Positions 53,061 to 64,000 of a stretch of 64,000 bases of DNA are shown piece by piece. The DNA comes from Hydractinia symbiolongicarpus. Lineage: Eukaryota; Cnidaria; Hydrozoa; Anthoathecata; Hydractiniidae. A program made the position numbers and the translations under genes. The notes below the pieces were generated by a model, which saw nothing but the letters and a program-made list of their open reading frames with translations, did not search any database and had not been told where the DNA came from. The stretch lies in assembly GCF_029227915.1 (NCBI RefSeq), contig NC_079888.1, positions 18,764,001 to 18,828,000 of the forward strand, written 5' to 3'. Each line of letters opens with the position of its first letter. Positions within the stretch are counted from its first letter, which is position 1.

Positions 53061-53692
53061 TCGATGAAAGGTTGGTTAAAAGGTTGATGATATATATTTT
53101 GTATCTGCCATGTGAATTCAGGCAACTGTCATCTCCCGGCATAATTAACACATTAATCCCCCTTCACTATCCCGACTACGCGCTTTCCCTCCTCTACCGG
53201 TGTATATGTATCGGTCAAATAAATGAAGCTGTAAGTTTTTACATTCCCATGAAAAGATCTGCCGCACAATAAGGTGTGCGATGACATGATGAAGGACGAT
53301 ATAACGTTCCCACCATGAATCAACGAAGGAAAATATTAAGCAGAGATCCCTTAACACCTGTAAAGTCATAAAACTTCCTTTTTGGTAAATTTGCATATAA
53401 CATTTTAATGAAGCCTTTGTGAAAATGTATTTTTTAAAAATTTTTATAATTATTCTTAGTGTTGAAATAAATTAATGGAAATGAAAAATGCGTTTTCCTT
53501 CTGGATCTCTAGGTTTTATGACAACTTTAATGGTTTTAAAGACTATCGCAAAAATTGTCACTTCTAACTAACCCTCAGGCAAAGTGGGCTAGCTGGTATG
53601 GTAAACATCTTATTTTATTTAGAAAATTTTCGGAAAATGAACATCTATCAGATCGCCTATTAGTTTTAAAAACTGTCATGTCGTTAGCATTA
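53061..53692. other. No gene seen
   Basis: Spacer between the LINE relic and the minus-strand USP-LINE 3' end. Nothing recognised. Confidence 0.5.
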
Positions 53693-54090
53693 GGCTAGAA
53701 GTAAATAATTTACACATTTGAAAAGATGAACAGAACCTTAACCAAGAGCAGGTGTTTCGACCCATACTTCTGAACCTAAGTATCCTGGATGTCTAGCTTG
53801 GTCACCTAGAAGAGGTCCGCGGACGGTTATCAGCAGAAACTAGACATCCCTATCTTCCTAAAGGAAATTTTAACCGCTTTCTGTTCAACTGTGCTATTCT
53901 TTGTTTTAACTCTCCTAAGACAAGATCATGTGTGGGAGTCGTCACTCTCCAAAGACAAGACTGAGTATAGTCAAGCCCACTTGCTGACTCATTCTGGTTA
54001 AAATTTTCTTACCTCAGCTCTTCTAAAAAGAAAACATATGACTTGTGACTGGTAATAGGGCGGTCATCACCGAAAATTAGGATTAACCAA
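53693..54090 (-). mobile_element. USP LINE copy C, 3' end only
   Basis: On the minus strand it reads TTTTCGGTGATGACCGCC, then SHKSYVFFLEEL in frame, a stop, the hairpin array (GGAGAGTGACGACTCC), the cloverleaf (53787-53849) and CTGTTCATCTTTTCAAATGT. This matches 13375-13693 of copy A. It is strongly 5'-truncated, as expected of LINE insertions. Where copies A and C part (after TTCAAATGTGT) is the best estimate of the element's 3' end. Confidence 0.8.
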
Positions 54091-54318
54091 AAGAAAAGAC
54101 AAGTTTTGCTCACATTCTCTTGATGCTTGTAACGATGTGTTCAGACTACAATATATATAAAAAATGTATGTAGTGAATATTCAAAAAATGACTAAGGAAA
54201 TATAACAAATATTTATAAAGTATAAATGCTTATGTGGGCAGCACAGAAATATCCTGCTAAAAGAGTTTTATTTTAATCCTGTTGCATATAAATCATATGT
54301 AGATACTTTGTACATATT

Positions 54319-54616
54319 TGTAGTGCCCTTGGCAAGATGGGACAGTGGCAGCCATATTTGTCCTAGAGTCTTCTCCCATCTTGCCCCCCCCCCCAGTTCT
54401 CCTTCGTTGGTGCTTTGTGGGGCCCAGTGCAGGAGTTCAGAGCTCTCTAGTCTCAGCCCCCTGTGTGGTTCTGAGCTCTGACCGTACATTGGGATTGGCA
54501 GTTGTTCATAGACTTTCAACCTGAAAGGACAGAAAACTTGTGAAAACCAGATTTAGTTAAGATAAAGTAATTTGCAACTTGAGTTTTTATTCTTTATGAA
54601 TAAGACCAAGCCTACA
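54319..54616 (+). repeat. Candidate 5' LTR of a second Gypsy element
   Basis: Starts TGTAGTGCCCTTGGC and ends AAGCCTACA. TGGTTCCCGCACC at 54620-54632 follows as a plausible primer-binding site, and gag starts 28 bases later. No second LTR is present for comparison. Confidence 0.5.
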
Positions 54617-54659
54617 TTTTGGTTCCCGCACCATAATAAATATAAGAAGACAGAACACA

Positions 54660-55010
54660 ATGGCAACAGCAGAAGTGAATGCAGAGCAGCAGGTGATTCA
54701 GATTTTGGGTACGCTGGATGCAGATCAATTGGAAGAAGTCTGCCTCCGCCTGACACTAGATGTGCAAGACAAAAAAGGTAATCCACTGTTGCTACTTAAA
54801 GTGGTACTTAAGCATCTAATGGGCACTGACATCCAAGAATCTGAAGATGAAGGGCTCTCTACTTTCTTAGAACTAAAAGATTATATGCAAACACTGAAAG
54901 ATAAGTCCAGGCTAAATTTTCCCTTTTCGACGAAATTAAAAAAAGAGGAGGATGAGGATGAGGAAGGTTGTAAAAAGAGATTTAACAAAGGAAAACAAAA
55001 AAACGAGTAA
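54660..55010 (+). CDS. Gypsy gag N-terminal part
   Basis: The ATG at 54660 starts MATAEVNAEQQVIQILGTLD, ADQLEEVCLRLTLDVQ, LLLLKVVLKHLMGTDI, and the frame ends in a charged KKEEDEDEE..KKRFNKGKQK tail at a stop near 55008. Helical N-terminal domains like this begin gag in several animal Gypsy families. It is truncated compared with a complete gag, and no capsid core or zinc knuckle is seen. A bridging non-coding stretch of 140 bases separates it from the protease frame. Confidence 0.5.
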   Translation: MATAEVNAEQQVIQILGTLDADQLEEVCLRLTLDVQDKKGNPLLLLKVVLKHLMGTDIQESEDEGLSTFLELKDYMQTLKDKSRLNFPFSTKLKKEEDEDEEGCKKRFNKGKQKNE

Positions 55011-55149
55011 TAGTTGGTCCTGAAAACGGGGAGGAATCAACTTTTGTAAATAGTACCCGTTTATATTTTGACGAAAAATCGGATTTGAATGTTTATGAAG
55101 CAGCGCAAATCGGAAAGTTGATTGCGAAAATTTCAAAACATCAATAAAG

Positions 55150-55659
55150 ATGGCGCATTATGTCTGCGAAAGTTGTGGTTGTTGTCATTCTGATCCAGAT
55201 TTTAAGGTTGTATCTACTTCTGTTTTATCTAACCAATTACATGTCGAAAATAATAAGGAAGTATCTCCTAAGAATTGTAGCATTAATTCAAGTTGTCCTG
55301 ATGTTATATTTCACAAAGCTATCGTCTGTGACATGATTAGTTCTATCAAACTGTTTTCTGAAAGTGTTAATGCGAATGAAGTTAAGCTTGTAGGAGAAAA
55401 GCCCATGTTAAATTTTTCTATACAAGGCAAAAACTTTCAAGGTCTTTATGACACAGGCAGTATGGTCAGCTTAATTAGTTTTGATTGGCGGACAACTGAA
55501 TTTCCTGAGGCTCAAATTTACCCTGTAGATGAATTTTGTTCTGAGAATAATGTTGCTGTTAGCTTACGCGCCGCGAATAATACAGAATTTGTTTTAGAAG
55601 GTGTTGTGATGTTAAATTTTTCTTTTAGACACAAACAGGTGATTAAATTTTTACACTAA
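55150..55659 (+). pseudogene. Gypsy retropepsin fragment
   Basis: The frame starts MAHYVCESCGCCHSDPDFKV, whose Cys cluster may be the end of a nucleocapsid, and reaches NFSIQGKNFQGLYDTGSMVS with the catalytic Asp-Thr-Gly, then LISFDW and ANNTEFVLEGVVMLNF, the flap and second half of a retroviral-type protease. It stops at 55657 before any RT. Confidence 0.65.
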
Positions 55660-57054
55660 ATACACTTGGGTAACTACACTTGACAAGACAATAGTTAAAT
55701 AAATTACAGATCAAACATGGCAGACAAAAGATAAAGACAAATTTTAACATAGAGCTGACTCAACATGTTCAGCTTCCAGGGGATCAGTACTGAAACTATT
55801 AGATATCCGCTATGGGGTTAAAAGACAAACTTCGTATATTTTCGAACTTTCTGAGAAAACAAAAACTTGGAAAAATAAGAGTCCTTCACCAAAAACTGAG
55901 TATCAAAATAACATTGTAAGAACCCACGGGTTGGCGTGGTAACCATCAATGTCAATTGCTACTGTCGTCTGTTCGAAGTTATACACTTGATTTTTATTGA
56001 CGACACGCTTTTGTAATATTTAGATTTGTAGAACAAAGCATTTCAGCAGCGTTTTTTATTTGGATCTTTATTCGCGAGAATGAGCTCCAATATTAATTCG
56101 GATTTCCATTTTATATTCATTGATCAAAGATTGATGGGAAAGGTAGCAGTTTTCTTTATCAGTGAACGAATCTGAGTTGATACAGCCATTATAAAATTCT
56201 AGCAGTCACTGCCTGTAACCTTCTTATTTTGGCATTTTGTTATCTACCTAATAATACATTTTCTCGATAGATGGAGAAGAAAGATGTCAAAGGTTATAAA
56301 CAACACCAAAATAAAAAGCTGAAGCTAAATTCCTACATTCTTTTTGCAGTTCATTGTGGTTCTGCAATCTTCGGTATCAACGGTGATGTTTTCTCCAACA
56401 TTTGTTTTGACTGCAGTCTTAAAATTGTAGCAGTTCTTTGTAAAACTTTGGCCGTAAAACCAGATACTCTATGAAATTCTTGTAAAATTTAGAATGAGAA
56501 AAAAAAAAGATTTTCATACCAAATGTACACAAATCTTTTTTATAGGCAACTCTTTTTTAAACAACTGAACTCTATTTGAAAAGTTATTAAGCAACTTCAG
56601 TTCACTTGTGAGAAAAGCATCTCATAAAAATAAAAAAGTCAAGTAAGCAAGCCTCGGTATAAATCAAGAGAACAACAAACACTGAAAATTTAATCAAACA
56701 AAATTAAGCAACTATTTAGCAACTTTCCCGAAATTAATATCTTTCACAATTTTATTCTATTAAGCTTTTTTTTAAAATAAGAAATATTGAACCATACCTT
56801 ATAGCCTTCAGTCAAGAGCGGATACATATCCAAGATGGTAAAAGGTTTTTGCAACTCTACGATACGAACTCGAACTCAACCCTACGTTTTTTCCATAGCC
56901 ATTGTTATTAAGTCGTTGTTTTTCCTACCAGGAGTGAGATTTTTTTGAGCTTTTATTCTTTCAACAAAACTCAAAAGGCTATTAAAATCAACCAATAAAA
57001 AGTGATGTGTGCATAGTGTCAGTTCTTCTACAAAAGTGACTATTGATTGTGGGT
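55660..57054. other. No gene seen
   Basis: Non-coding, AT-rich. The plus frame 56271-56474 has no recognisable features. Confidence 0.5.
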
Positions 57055-57215
57055 TAACAAAGCAGCAAGCTGTAATGATGGAACTAGTCTACTGACTTTT
57101 TCGTGTTTGAATTGTAGAGGTTACACTCTCTAAAAGATCTATATTCAGTGCACGATATCCCTTTTTACAAAGATAGAATCAAGGTAATTGAACTAAAGAC
57201 CCTCTATATGCATTA
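57055..57215 (+). mobile_element. DIRS-family terminal relic, plus orientation
   Basis: LTKQQAVMMELVY and a stop (57056-57097), then the hairpin TAGAGGTTACACTCTCTA and AAGGTAATTGAACTAAAGACC, match the minus strand of the intact DIRS end (15010-14835) closely but in the opposite orientation. Confidence 0.7.
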
Positions 57216-57795
57216 CATCACAAACACCTACCTACACTTACAATTATATACAATTACAAGCAAACAAATGAAAATAAACTCTCACAAGCTTACATAAATA
57301 CATGAACAAAGGCTCAGAAAACAACTTGAAGGCTATATAATACGTAAAAACATCTATGTTATTAGTAAGAGCATAATCTGCTGAATAATAAAACGCAACA
57401 ACGCTGAGGACTGTATCAAAGACTAAACCAAAAACTGCATGAAAAAGACTAAAAATGATTGAACAGCAAAACTTAGACAATAGTTGAAGTGAAAAACCCT
57501 GGAAGATGGGAGACAGCGCGAGTATATAGGTAAAACTGCAACCCCAAACAAATCAGGTGCTGTGCTGTGTGAGAACTTCATACTAGTTAAATCTAAACCT
57601 TATAAAACTTACGAGGAATAAACATTCCTTAGGTATTTATTTTTGGTTAATGAAATGCTGATGTATATGAATCTATGTACCCTTTTTATTATATATGTCT
57701 TTATTTATAGTTTGACCGTAAATAAGAAGCATTGTTAATATGGCAGAAATTAGCCCAAAAGGAAAATTAAAAAACAATTCAAAAACTCCATCATA

Positions 57796-60700
57796 ATGGC
57801 GGCAAGGCGTGCGGACGTGTTTTGCTTGCTCCTGTTGTTCATTTTTATTTATACATGTTTTTGCATCAGAAAAAGTTGCTTTTGTCAACCAGATGGGATC
57901 AGTATCACTATTACTGGTTTGTGTAAAGAACAAGAAGAAACATTCGTTTATTCGTCACTGTTTGCAGTTAGATCGAAGTCCATAGCTCGAGACAGAAAAA
58001 GAAGTTTGATTTGTTTGTTATTACTGGCTTGCGGAGATGTCGAAAGTTGTCCAGGACCGCAATATGAACAGATAAAATCGTTTACAAACATGAAAGGTAT
58101 AAAGTTCTTACACCAAAATATCAGAGGAATTATTCATAACATGGCAAATCTTACTGCATTATTATCTTATGAAAATCGTATAGACATTTTGACATTATCT
58201 GAAACTCACATCGAAGCACAGAGTGGGTTTGATAACAACGATTTATACACAATACCGGGGTACAACTTCATTTCACGTTGTAGAGAAATTGGGAAAGGTG
58301 GAGGTGTGGCCACTTATATATCGGAACAATTGACATGGAAAAGGAGGGAAGATCTAGAGGTGAATGACATTGAATGTATCTGGCTCGAAATTTTTCCGAA
58401 AAACGCAAAAAGTTTTCTTATATGCTGTATGTATAGACCCCCTGACTCATCTCTATATCTGAATTCTCGTTTTAACGAAATTTTAAGAGAAATGTTAATA
58501 GCTGTTAATAAATTAACACTAGAAACAATCATTAAGGGCGATGTTAATGTGAATTATTTGAAACAAGGTGATCATCGTGAAATCAAAGATATATTCAAAT
58601 TGCAATCATTTGTACAGCTCGTAAAAAAGCCCACGAGAATAACGCAAGACACTGAAACATTAATTGATGTGATATTTACTAACAAAAGTTCGACGATCTC
58701 CCACACGGACGTTCTACCTCTGAGTCTGAGTGATCACGATTGTATTGGTTGCGTAAGAAAAGTTAACCATCAAAAGTTTAAATCGCGCACCACACGATGT
58801 CGAAATTACAACAAATATGACCCTGAAAAATTGAACACAGACATAAATAATCATGATTGGCAACCTATGTATGAAATGAGTTCCGTGGAAAGTTCCTGGG
58901 AATATTTTAAAACAACAGTACATGCTATAATCGACAAGCACGCTCCCGTTATAACCAAAATGGTAAAAGGACGTTCCTGTCCGTGGTTGAGTGCTGAAAT
59001 TAAGAAACATATGAACAATCGAGATAAACTCTTGAGAAAGGCACGAAAAACGAAGAAAGCGTCAGATTGGTGTTTGTACAGACAATTAAAAAATCTTTGT
59101 AACAACAAAATTCGAGTTGCAAGAAATAGTTATCAGAAAAACTTGTTAGTGGAAAACCGGCATAATCCTCGTAAGTTTTGGAAAACAATCAAAAGCATAT
59201 TTCCTGCAGGAAAGTCATCATCTCCAACAAATAGTGATCAGCCGGATGCAGCTGAGAAACTTCTTTACGCTAACAAATTTTGTCGATACTTTTCAGATTG
59301 CGCTAGAAAATTGAAGGACGTCGCTTTTCCATTACGAAACCTTATATGGAGATATACTCCAATAATTTCGACCAGGACTGATAAACTCTTTCATTTTCAT
59401 TACGTCACGAAAGTGTTTGTCGAAAAAGAATTAAAATCTTTGAAGAGAAAGAAAGCCACCGGTGCAGATGACATACCACCGGGTGTTTTGAAAGATGCTG
59501 CTACACTCCTTTCTCAACCATTAGCATTCATTATAAACCTGTCGCTGCGTACCAGTACAATACCGTCGGACTGGAAAATCACAAAAGTTACGCCACTTTT
59601 TAAGGGAGGAAATTCATCTGAAGAAACAAACTATCGACCTATCTCAGTTCTTCCTATAGTTTCCAAGATTCTAGAACGTGCTGTTCATCACCAATTAATT
59701 GATTATCTAGAATCAAATAACTTACTTTCTCGAAATCAATTTGGGTACCGTCGAAAACGATCAACGGAGATGGCGACTACGTTATTAACGGACAACATCA
59801 GGAAAGAAGTAGACAGTGGCAATCTAGTTGGTGCAATTTTTGTTGACTTGTCAAAAGCATTTGACACTCTTAGTCATGGATTATTACTGTCAAAATTATG
59901 TTCTTATGGTATTAAAGGAATTGCTTTGAATTGGTTCTCAGACTACCTCTTCAATAGAAAGCAGTATTGCGTAGTAAACAACGTAGCATCCGAAGAGAAA
60001 AGTATTGTCTGTGGTGTACCACAAGGATCCATCTTAGGACCTATCTTGTTTTTACTTTATTTCAATGACTTTGAAGAGTGCGTTAAATATTCTGAAGTCA
60101 TAGAGTTTGCAGATGACACGGTGTTATATTTTTCGAGCAAACGGTTACAAGACATCGAAGACAAGTTCAATTACGATCTCGAGAAGATAGCCGAATATCT
60201 CAAAGATAACGAATTAGTAATAAATCTCAGAAAAGGAAAGACCGAGTCAATGGTATTTGGAACTCAAAAACGACTCTCGATGTATTCACGACAAATGAAT
60301 TTATATTACAATGACGTTCCAATATCTTCAACTACACATTATAAGTATCTTGGTACTGTTTTGGATCCATCTTTGAACATGAACGAAAACTTCAACACGA
60401 TTTACAAAAGAGCTTCGAACAAGCTACGTTTGTTAAGTTCACTCAAAATGGGTCTTACTGCGGATGCTGTTAGAAAGATCTACACAGCTATTATTTTACC
60501 AGGATTATCCTATTGCAGTAACGTTCAGCTCAAATTCAGTGATACTCAAATAAAGAGACTCGAATCCATTGACAATCGTGCTAGAATTCTGACTCAACAA
60601 AATGTTCCTGAGATCAGAAAAGAAATTGAAAAACGAGCTGTGCTGTTTGTTAAAAAATGTTTGGATGGTAATGTCTGTGATAACTTTCAAGACTACTTCA

Positions 60701-60891
60701 CTGTGAAGCGTCATCAAAGAACAACAAGAAACAACGGTTTTCTTTTATTTATACCTAAAGTGAAATTAGAATTTGCAAAGGGAAGCTTCTTTTCAATGGG
60801 TGTGAGTTTATTCAACTCTTTACCCATTGGAATTAGGCAATGTGAAATTTTTGAGGAATTTAAAGCTTTGTGTCAAGCACATTTTGTTTGA
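57796..60891 (+). CDS. CR1-like LINE ORF: hydrophobic leader, 2A-like motif, APE endonuclease, RT
   Basis: One uninterrupted frame of 1031 codons from the ATG at 57796. Residues 1-30 (MAARRADVFCLLLLFIFIYT) form a signal-peptide-like leader. Residues 79-88 read CGDVESCPGP, the 2A consensus except that Asn is replaced by Cys85. The APE endonuclease follows: FLHQNIRGIIHNMANL, LSETHIE, GKGGGVATYISE, KGDVNVNYL and LSLSDHDCIGC. RT has KKATGADDIPPGVLK, NYRPISVLPIVSKILE, GAIFVDLSKAFDT, VPQGSILGPILF and EFADDTVLYF. The end (SMGVSLFNSLPIGIRQCEIF) is typical of CR1/Rex-like ORF2. APE nicks the target DNA and RT copies the RNA from the nick. No disabling mutation is seen, so this may be a recent, possibly active copy. 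A full 5' UTR or ORF1 was not found. Confidence 0.88.
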   Translation: MAARRADVFCLLLLFIFIYTCFCIRKSCFCQPDGISITITGLCKEQEETFVYSSLFAVRSKSIARDRKRSLICLLLLACGDVESCPGPQYEQIKSFTNMKGIKFLHQNIRGIIHNMANLTALLSYENRIDILTLSETHIEAQSGFDNNDLYTIPGYNFISRCREIGKGGGVATYISEQLTWKRREDLEVNDIECIWLEIFPKNAKSFLICCMYRPPDSSLYLNSRFNEILREMLIAVNKLTLETIIKGDVNVNYLKQGDHREIKDIFKLQSFVQLVKKPTRITQDTETLIDVIFTNKSSTISHTDVLPLSLSDHDCIGCVRKVNHQKFKSRTTRCRNYNKYDPEKLNTDINNHDWQPMYEMSSVESSWEYFKTTVHAIIDKHAPVITKMVKGRSCPWLSAEIKKHMNNRDKLLRKARKTKKASDWCLYRQLKNLCNNKIRVARNSYQKNLLVENRHNPRKFWKTIKSIFPAGKSSSPTNSDQPDAAEKLLYANKFCRYFSDCARKLKDVAFPLRNLIWRYTPIISTRTDKLFHFHYVTKVFVEKELKSLKRKKATGADDIPPGVLKDAATLLSQPLAFIINLSLRTSTIPSDWKITKVTPLFKGGNSSEETNYRPISVLPIVSKILERAVHHQLIDYLESNNLLSRNQFGYRRKRSTEMATTLLTDNIRKEVDSGNLVGAIFVDLSKAFDTLSHGLLLSKLCSYGIKGIALNWFSDYLFNRKQYCVVNNVASEEKSIVCGVPQGSILGPILFLLYFNDFEECVKYSEVIEFADDTVLYFSSKRLQDIEDKFNYDLEKIAEYLKDNELVINLRKGKTESMVFGTQKRLSMYSRQMNLYYNDVPISSTTHYKYLGTVLDPSLNMNENFNTIYKRASNKLRLLSSLKMGLTADAVRKIYTAIILPGLSYCSNVQLKFSDTQIKRLESIDNRARILTQQNVPEIRKEIEKRAVLFVKKCLDGNVCDNFQDYFTVKRHQRTTRNNGFLLFIPKVKLEFAKGSFFSMGVSLFNSLPIGIRQCEIFEEFKALCQAHFV

Positions 60892-61240
60892 TAAGTGTAT
60901 TTGTGAGTGTGTTTTCCATACAGCCTGGTTTAGCTTTTGACACAATCTTTTTGAGTTTTGTGTTAACATTCTTTTTCAACTGAGGACTCTATATAGTGCA
61001 CCGTTTTGTGACAGTTTCTTAGTTTGTTTCCCTGTTTTTCTCGATATAGTCTTTCTCTCTTTTTGTCTCTCATTTTATTCCGTACAAATATACATAATCT
61101 TCACATTACATATTTACTTTTTATCTATTGTATATAACCATTTTAAATGAATATTAATATTTTTAACATTTTATTTTCAGGACGCATATTTATAACAGTG
61201 TTTTATATACTGACATGCAAATCCTGTATAAACATTCGTT
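60892..61240 (+). other. LINE 3' UTR
   Basis: AT-rich, non-coding, and continuous between the ORF stop at 60889 and the (AAT)n tract. It is taken as the 3' UTR because CR1/L2-like elements commonly end in a short tandem repeat instead of poly(A). Confidence 0.6.
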
Positions 61241-61261
61241 AAATAATAATAATAAATAATA

Positions 61262-61360
<99 letters not shown>
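61241..61360 (+). repeat. (AAT)n microsatellite, probable LINE 3' tail
   Basis: About 120 bases of nearly pure AAT repeat, with two AAAT interruptions at the start. It follows the LINE 3' UTR directly and is the likely 3' end of the insertion. Confidence 0.9.
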
Positions 61361-61371
61361 TATATCAATTT

Positions 61372-61942
61372 GGTAGTATAATTCCCCTATTAATTTTTAT
61401 TTTGCAATATTTCACAATACGCTGATCGGAAGAATTATCAATGCTTGAAATCCATTTTAAAAACTAAGTTAGCCTAAATGAAGATGATTTGAAGTCAAAC
61501 CAGCCCTTGAAACCCTTTTATTTTGGAATAGATTGCTATTCAAAGGGAATTATACTACCATGTTTAGATTGGGGTTTTTAAGAATTCGGGATATTATTTA
61601 AGAAAGCAAATGCGTTTTTACAAATTGTTTTAAGAACACTTTTCTTCACTCCAAAAATTTTCAGCAACTTTTAGTATTAAATTATTAAAATTTCGACTTC
61701 ACCAGAACGTCGAGCTGACCTGTCCCAACTAAACTCGTCTCCGCTCGCTGACACTCATTCTAACAACAGCATGCAGAAAAAAATATTATGACTTCCCGTA
61801 AGTGAATACATTTGTGTGTATGTATACACCATCAGAAAGGAAACGAGAGCACCAGTAATTTGGGAACAAGTTTATTAATTTTTAATAATTTCTTGGAGCT
61901 TTATAAAAGAAAAGTTTACAAAATTCTGGGAATTATACTACC
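61372..61942. repeat. Inverted copies of a 15-bp terminus (MITE candidates)
   Basis: GGTAGTATAATTCCC at 61372-61386 is repeated in inverse at 61545-61559 and 61928-61942 (GGGAATTATACTACC, exact). The first pair would bound an element of 188 bp and the outer pair one of 571 bp. No target duplication is obvious. Confidence 0.5.
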
Positions 61943-64000
61943 CTGTTGCAAAATCTCATACACCAAGCGGGCCATTCAAGCCGAAACGGCAAGGGGCCCA
62001 AAGCTGTTGTGTGTAGCGCTAGCTTGGTTCATACAAAGCTAAACAGACCTCGCCAGGTCGTTTGCAGGGTTGTGCATCGTAAAGCTGTTGTTTGTGGCAT
62101 GTTTTTAGGTAAAACATTAATTTTTAAATCCGAAATACACTAATTATATTGTTAATTGGTCGTTTCTTTTATCTATGCTTTTATACTGGTTTAACTAGCT
62201 TGTGCAAAAGCTATGTTTGTACTAGGAGAGCTCCCAAAGCATACTGTCCCTTTGTTTTGTACTGTAGCTAATGTAGCTAACCAATTTAAAAGTGCTAGCT
62301 AAACACCTTCCTGCACAGCATAAAACAATGTTTTACTCTGTTAAAGTGACTTCTTTTTAAAATAATTCTAGAAAATAAGTGGGAATTTCAATTTTCTGAT
62401 TTGAGTTAAAGACCTTTTGGGAAAATTTAAACAAGTCATGGAAGCAGTAGCTACAGAATAGCAGTAGTATCCTGTATATGCAATACAAGGATGCTATAAG
62501 ACAAAATATTGTTTATCTGTTTATCCTTTAAGATTAATTTTTTTATTTTTGAAGATTTAGCTAGGTAGTGAAATATAATGGTCTGAAAAGGCAATGACAC
62601 TTAGCTACATAGTGAGTAATCTATATGTCACAACAAACATTTTGTGTATTAGTAAAGTGATAAACATAGAAAAAATGACAATAAATGTCCAGATAGTGTG
62701 ACTATAGCGGTCAAATGTCCATAATGAAGCATCCCAGGTCCTTTTCGTGGAATTCAAAAATTCAAATATTTTGCGTAGAAAAAAGCTTATGGACTTGAAA
62801 GTTGTTATGGAGTGCATATAGGTCAATGTAATGAAATTAGCATAAAAAATGTTTTTTGCATTGGCTATATATACTTCCTGAGTTTCAGAATTTAGGCATT
62901 TCAAAGGACACAGATGAGACTTTTTAAACAAAACAATAGATTTTGACTAAAAATCAAGCAAATAGGTACCAATATTTTTAGCAAAATGATTTGTTTAAAG
63001 TCTCTTGATATGCTAAGAAATTTGATTAAGAAATGTTGATTAAGCTCGATTTGGCACATTTTTATATTCCACGACAAGGTATGAGTAGGTTAATACACAA
63101 AAACTCAGTTCATTTTGATACTGTTAGATACTATTTTTTTTAAGTATATACCAGTAAAATTTAACCTGAACCTCACTGTTTCTGAGCATGAAGCTGTTCT
63201 TATTTCATCAATGACATCAGTGACGTCATGACATCATGACTCACAATTTAAAAGTATGGGTACATATATAGTTTTTAACAGTAACAGCAGCATCTCCAGT
63301 ATGACAGCAAGCCTGTACTTTGATTGGAATCCTGCTTCACAACCCTATTTAAGATAATTGCAATCTGAATGCATCAGCAGCTATGGACCTCTTTTTAAAA
63401 ATTTCTCGTTTTTAATATGCACTGACACATAGTTTTGCATGTTACGCTTCACCAATTTGCAGAGCGGAAATTTCCTATGTTTGTTCTCTCTGCTTGCTTA
63501 AAAAATCTGCTGATGTGAGGCAAAAAAATATCATATTTGGCTATGTTGCATTGATTTTGAATGCTCTTGTGGTAAAATATTGTAATATGGCACAAAGATA
63601 AATTTCAGTTACTAGCAGGTCAGAGAATCCTGACCATCTCTAGTTTATTTAGTTTGGCATGCAAAAACTTATCCACAACACAGTATTTTCAAATTTAATG
63701 ATTCGAACATAGTTTTGATCAATAGCAACGTAACAGATAAACATTATTTAGTGTTTTATTATTGACAACAAATTAAAAGCAGTAAAAACGAGATTATTGT
63801 AGACGTAAGCCTGCACATTAGCTTCCCAACTTCTAAACTGTAACATGACTATTTCTATCCTGAAAGGATGATAGCCAATGTTGTCCCACATATAAATCAC
63901 TATTATAATATTGCACAACTTAACATAATGCTTTGATTACTGATTAGTGTTGTCATGGCCACACAATTTTTTCTGGAAAATATTGATAGATATTACAGAT
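61943..64000. other. No gene seen
   Basis: AT-rich. A cluster of TGACATCA/TGACGTCA-like sites lies at 63211-63242 (TGACATCAGTGACGTCATGA) and could bind CREB/ATF factors. Otherwise nothing is supported. Confidence 0.4.

Larger units (their letters stand above)
54319..55659 (+). mobile_element. Ty3/Gypsy-type element, 5' half only
   Basis: LTR, primer-binding site, a gag N-terminal frame and a protease frame occur in order. Nothing of RT, RNase H or integrase follows 55659, so the copy is 3' truncated. It is not the same family as the Gypsy at 0.5-4 kb. Confidence 0.65.

Noticed and set aside
62605-62931. 108-codon minus-strand gene with hydrophobic end
   Set aside because: Low-complexity AT-rich frame, no homology and no splice signals.
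63205-63245. Promoter of a nearby gene based on CRE-like sites
   Set aside because: No transcribed unit is visible on either side; the sites alone do not support a promoter call.
1-64000. CRISPR array or prokaryotic operon
   Set aside because: No equal-length repeats with unique spacers; coding is intron-bearing and of eukaryotic transposon type throughout.

Overview
What it is. The window is AT-rich eukaryotic DNA of animal type: small exons with GT..AG introns, no operons and almost no single-copy genes. It is a graveyard of transposable elements. Kolobok, PIF/Harbinger, Helitron, DIRS, BEL/Pao, Ty3/Gypsy, RLE-type and CR1-like non-LTR elements occur together, with 2A-like peptides in two LINEs and P2X7-C-like and USP domains carried by transposons. 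This mix points to a marine invertebrate, most likely a cnidarian; that assignment is an inference, not a species call.

Layout, 1-24 kb. A ubiquitin-specific protease (USP) fragment on the minus strand (138-513) abuts a decayed Ty3/Gypsy element (514-about 3975). From about 5.0 to 13.7 kb lies an RLE-type non-LTR retrotransposon whose conceptual protein runs RT, CCHC knuckle, restriction-like endonuclease and then a C-terminal USP peptidase. A complete 4105-bp Kolobok transposon (6189-10293, TTAA target duplication) sits inside its RT. The Kolobok carries a three-exon THAP transposase on the plus strand and a convergent two-exon P2X7-C-like gene on the minus strand, and both look intact. A DIRS element with inverted terminal repeats follows (14253-18939, minus). 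Next is a multi-exon zinc-finger/tyrosine-recombinase gene (19.3-23.1 kb, minus) with three in-frame stops.

Layout, 25-42 kb. A frameshifted Helitron (about 25231-30638, minus) is followed by a 2A-bearing LINE fragment. That fragment is split at a precise site by four head-to-tail 128-130-bp mini-Helitrons (31634-32147). One orphan OB-like exon (32287-32536, minus) may be host-derived. A degenerate minisatellite (33.7-35.0 kb) and several MITEs lead to a second copy of the USP retroelement, which is split by a PIF/Harbinger element (39469-42057) holding its transposase and MYB/SANT genes.

Layout, 42-64 kb. A tRNA-like foldback sits at the end of a BEL/Pao relic (42585-45300, minus). Then come DIRS terminal relics, a recombinase fragment, two Harbinger-type elements, a hypothetical two-exon gene, a LINE RT relic, a third USP-element 3' end (minus), a second Gypsy 5' half, and an uninterrupted 1031-codon CR1-like LINE with an N-terminal hydrophobic leader and a 2A-like motif, ending at an (AAT)n tract. 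The last 2 kb show nothing recognisable.

How it fits together. The nested insertions give a relative chronology: Gypsy in or next to USP, Kolobok into the RLE LINE, Harbinger into a second copy of that LINE, mini-Helitrons into the 2A LINE. The best candidates for something little described are the retrotransposon-borne USP peptidase, the transposon-borne P2X7-C domain, and covarying hairpin arrays found both in the USP-LINE 3' UTR and in a DIRS-like relic.
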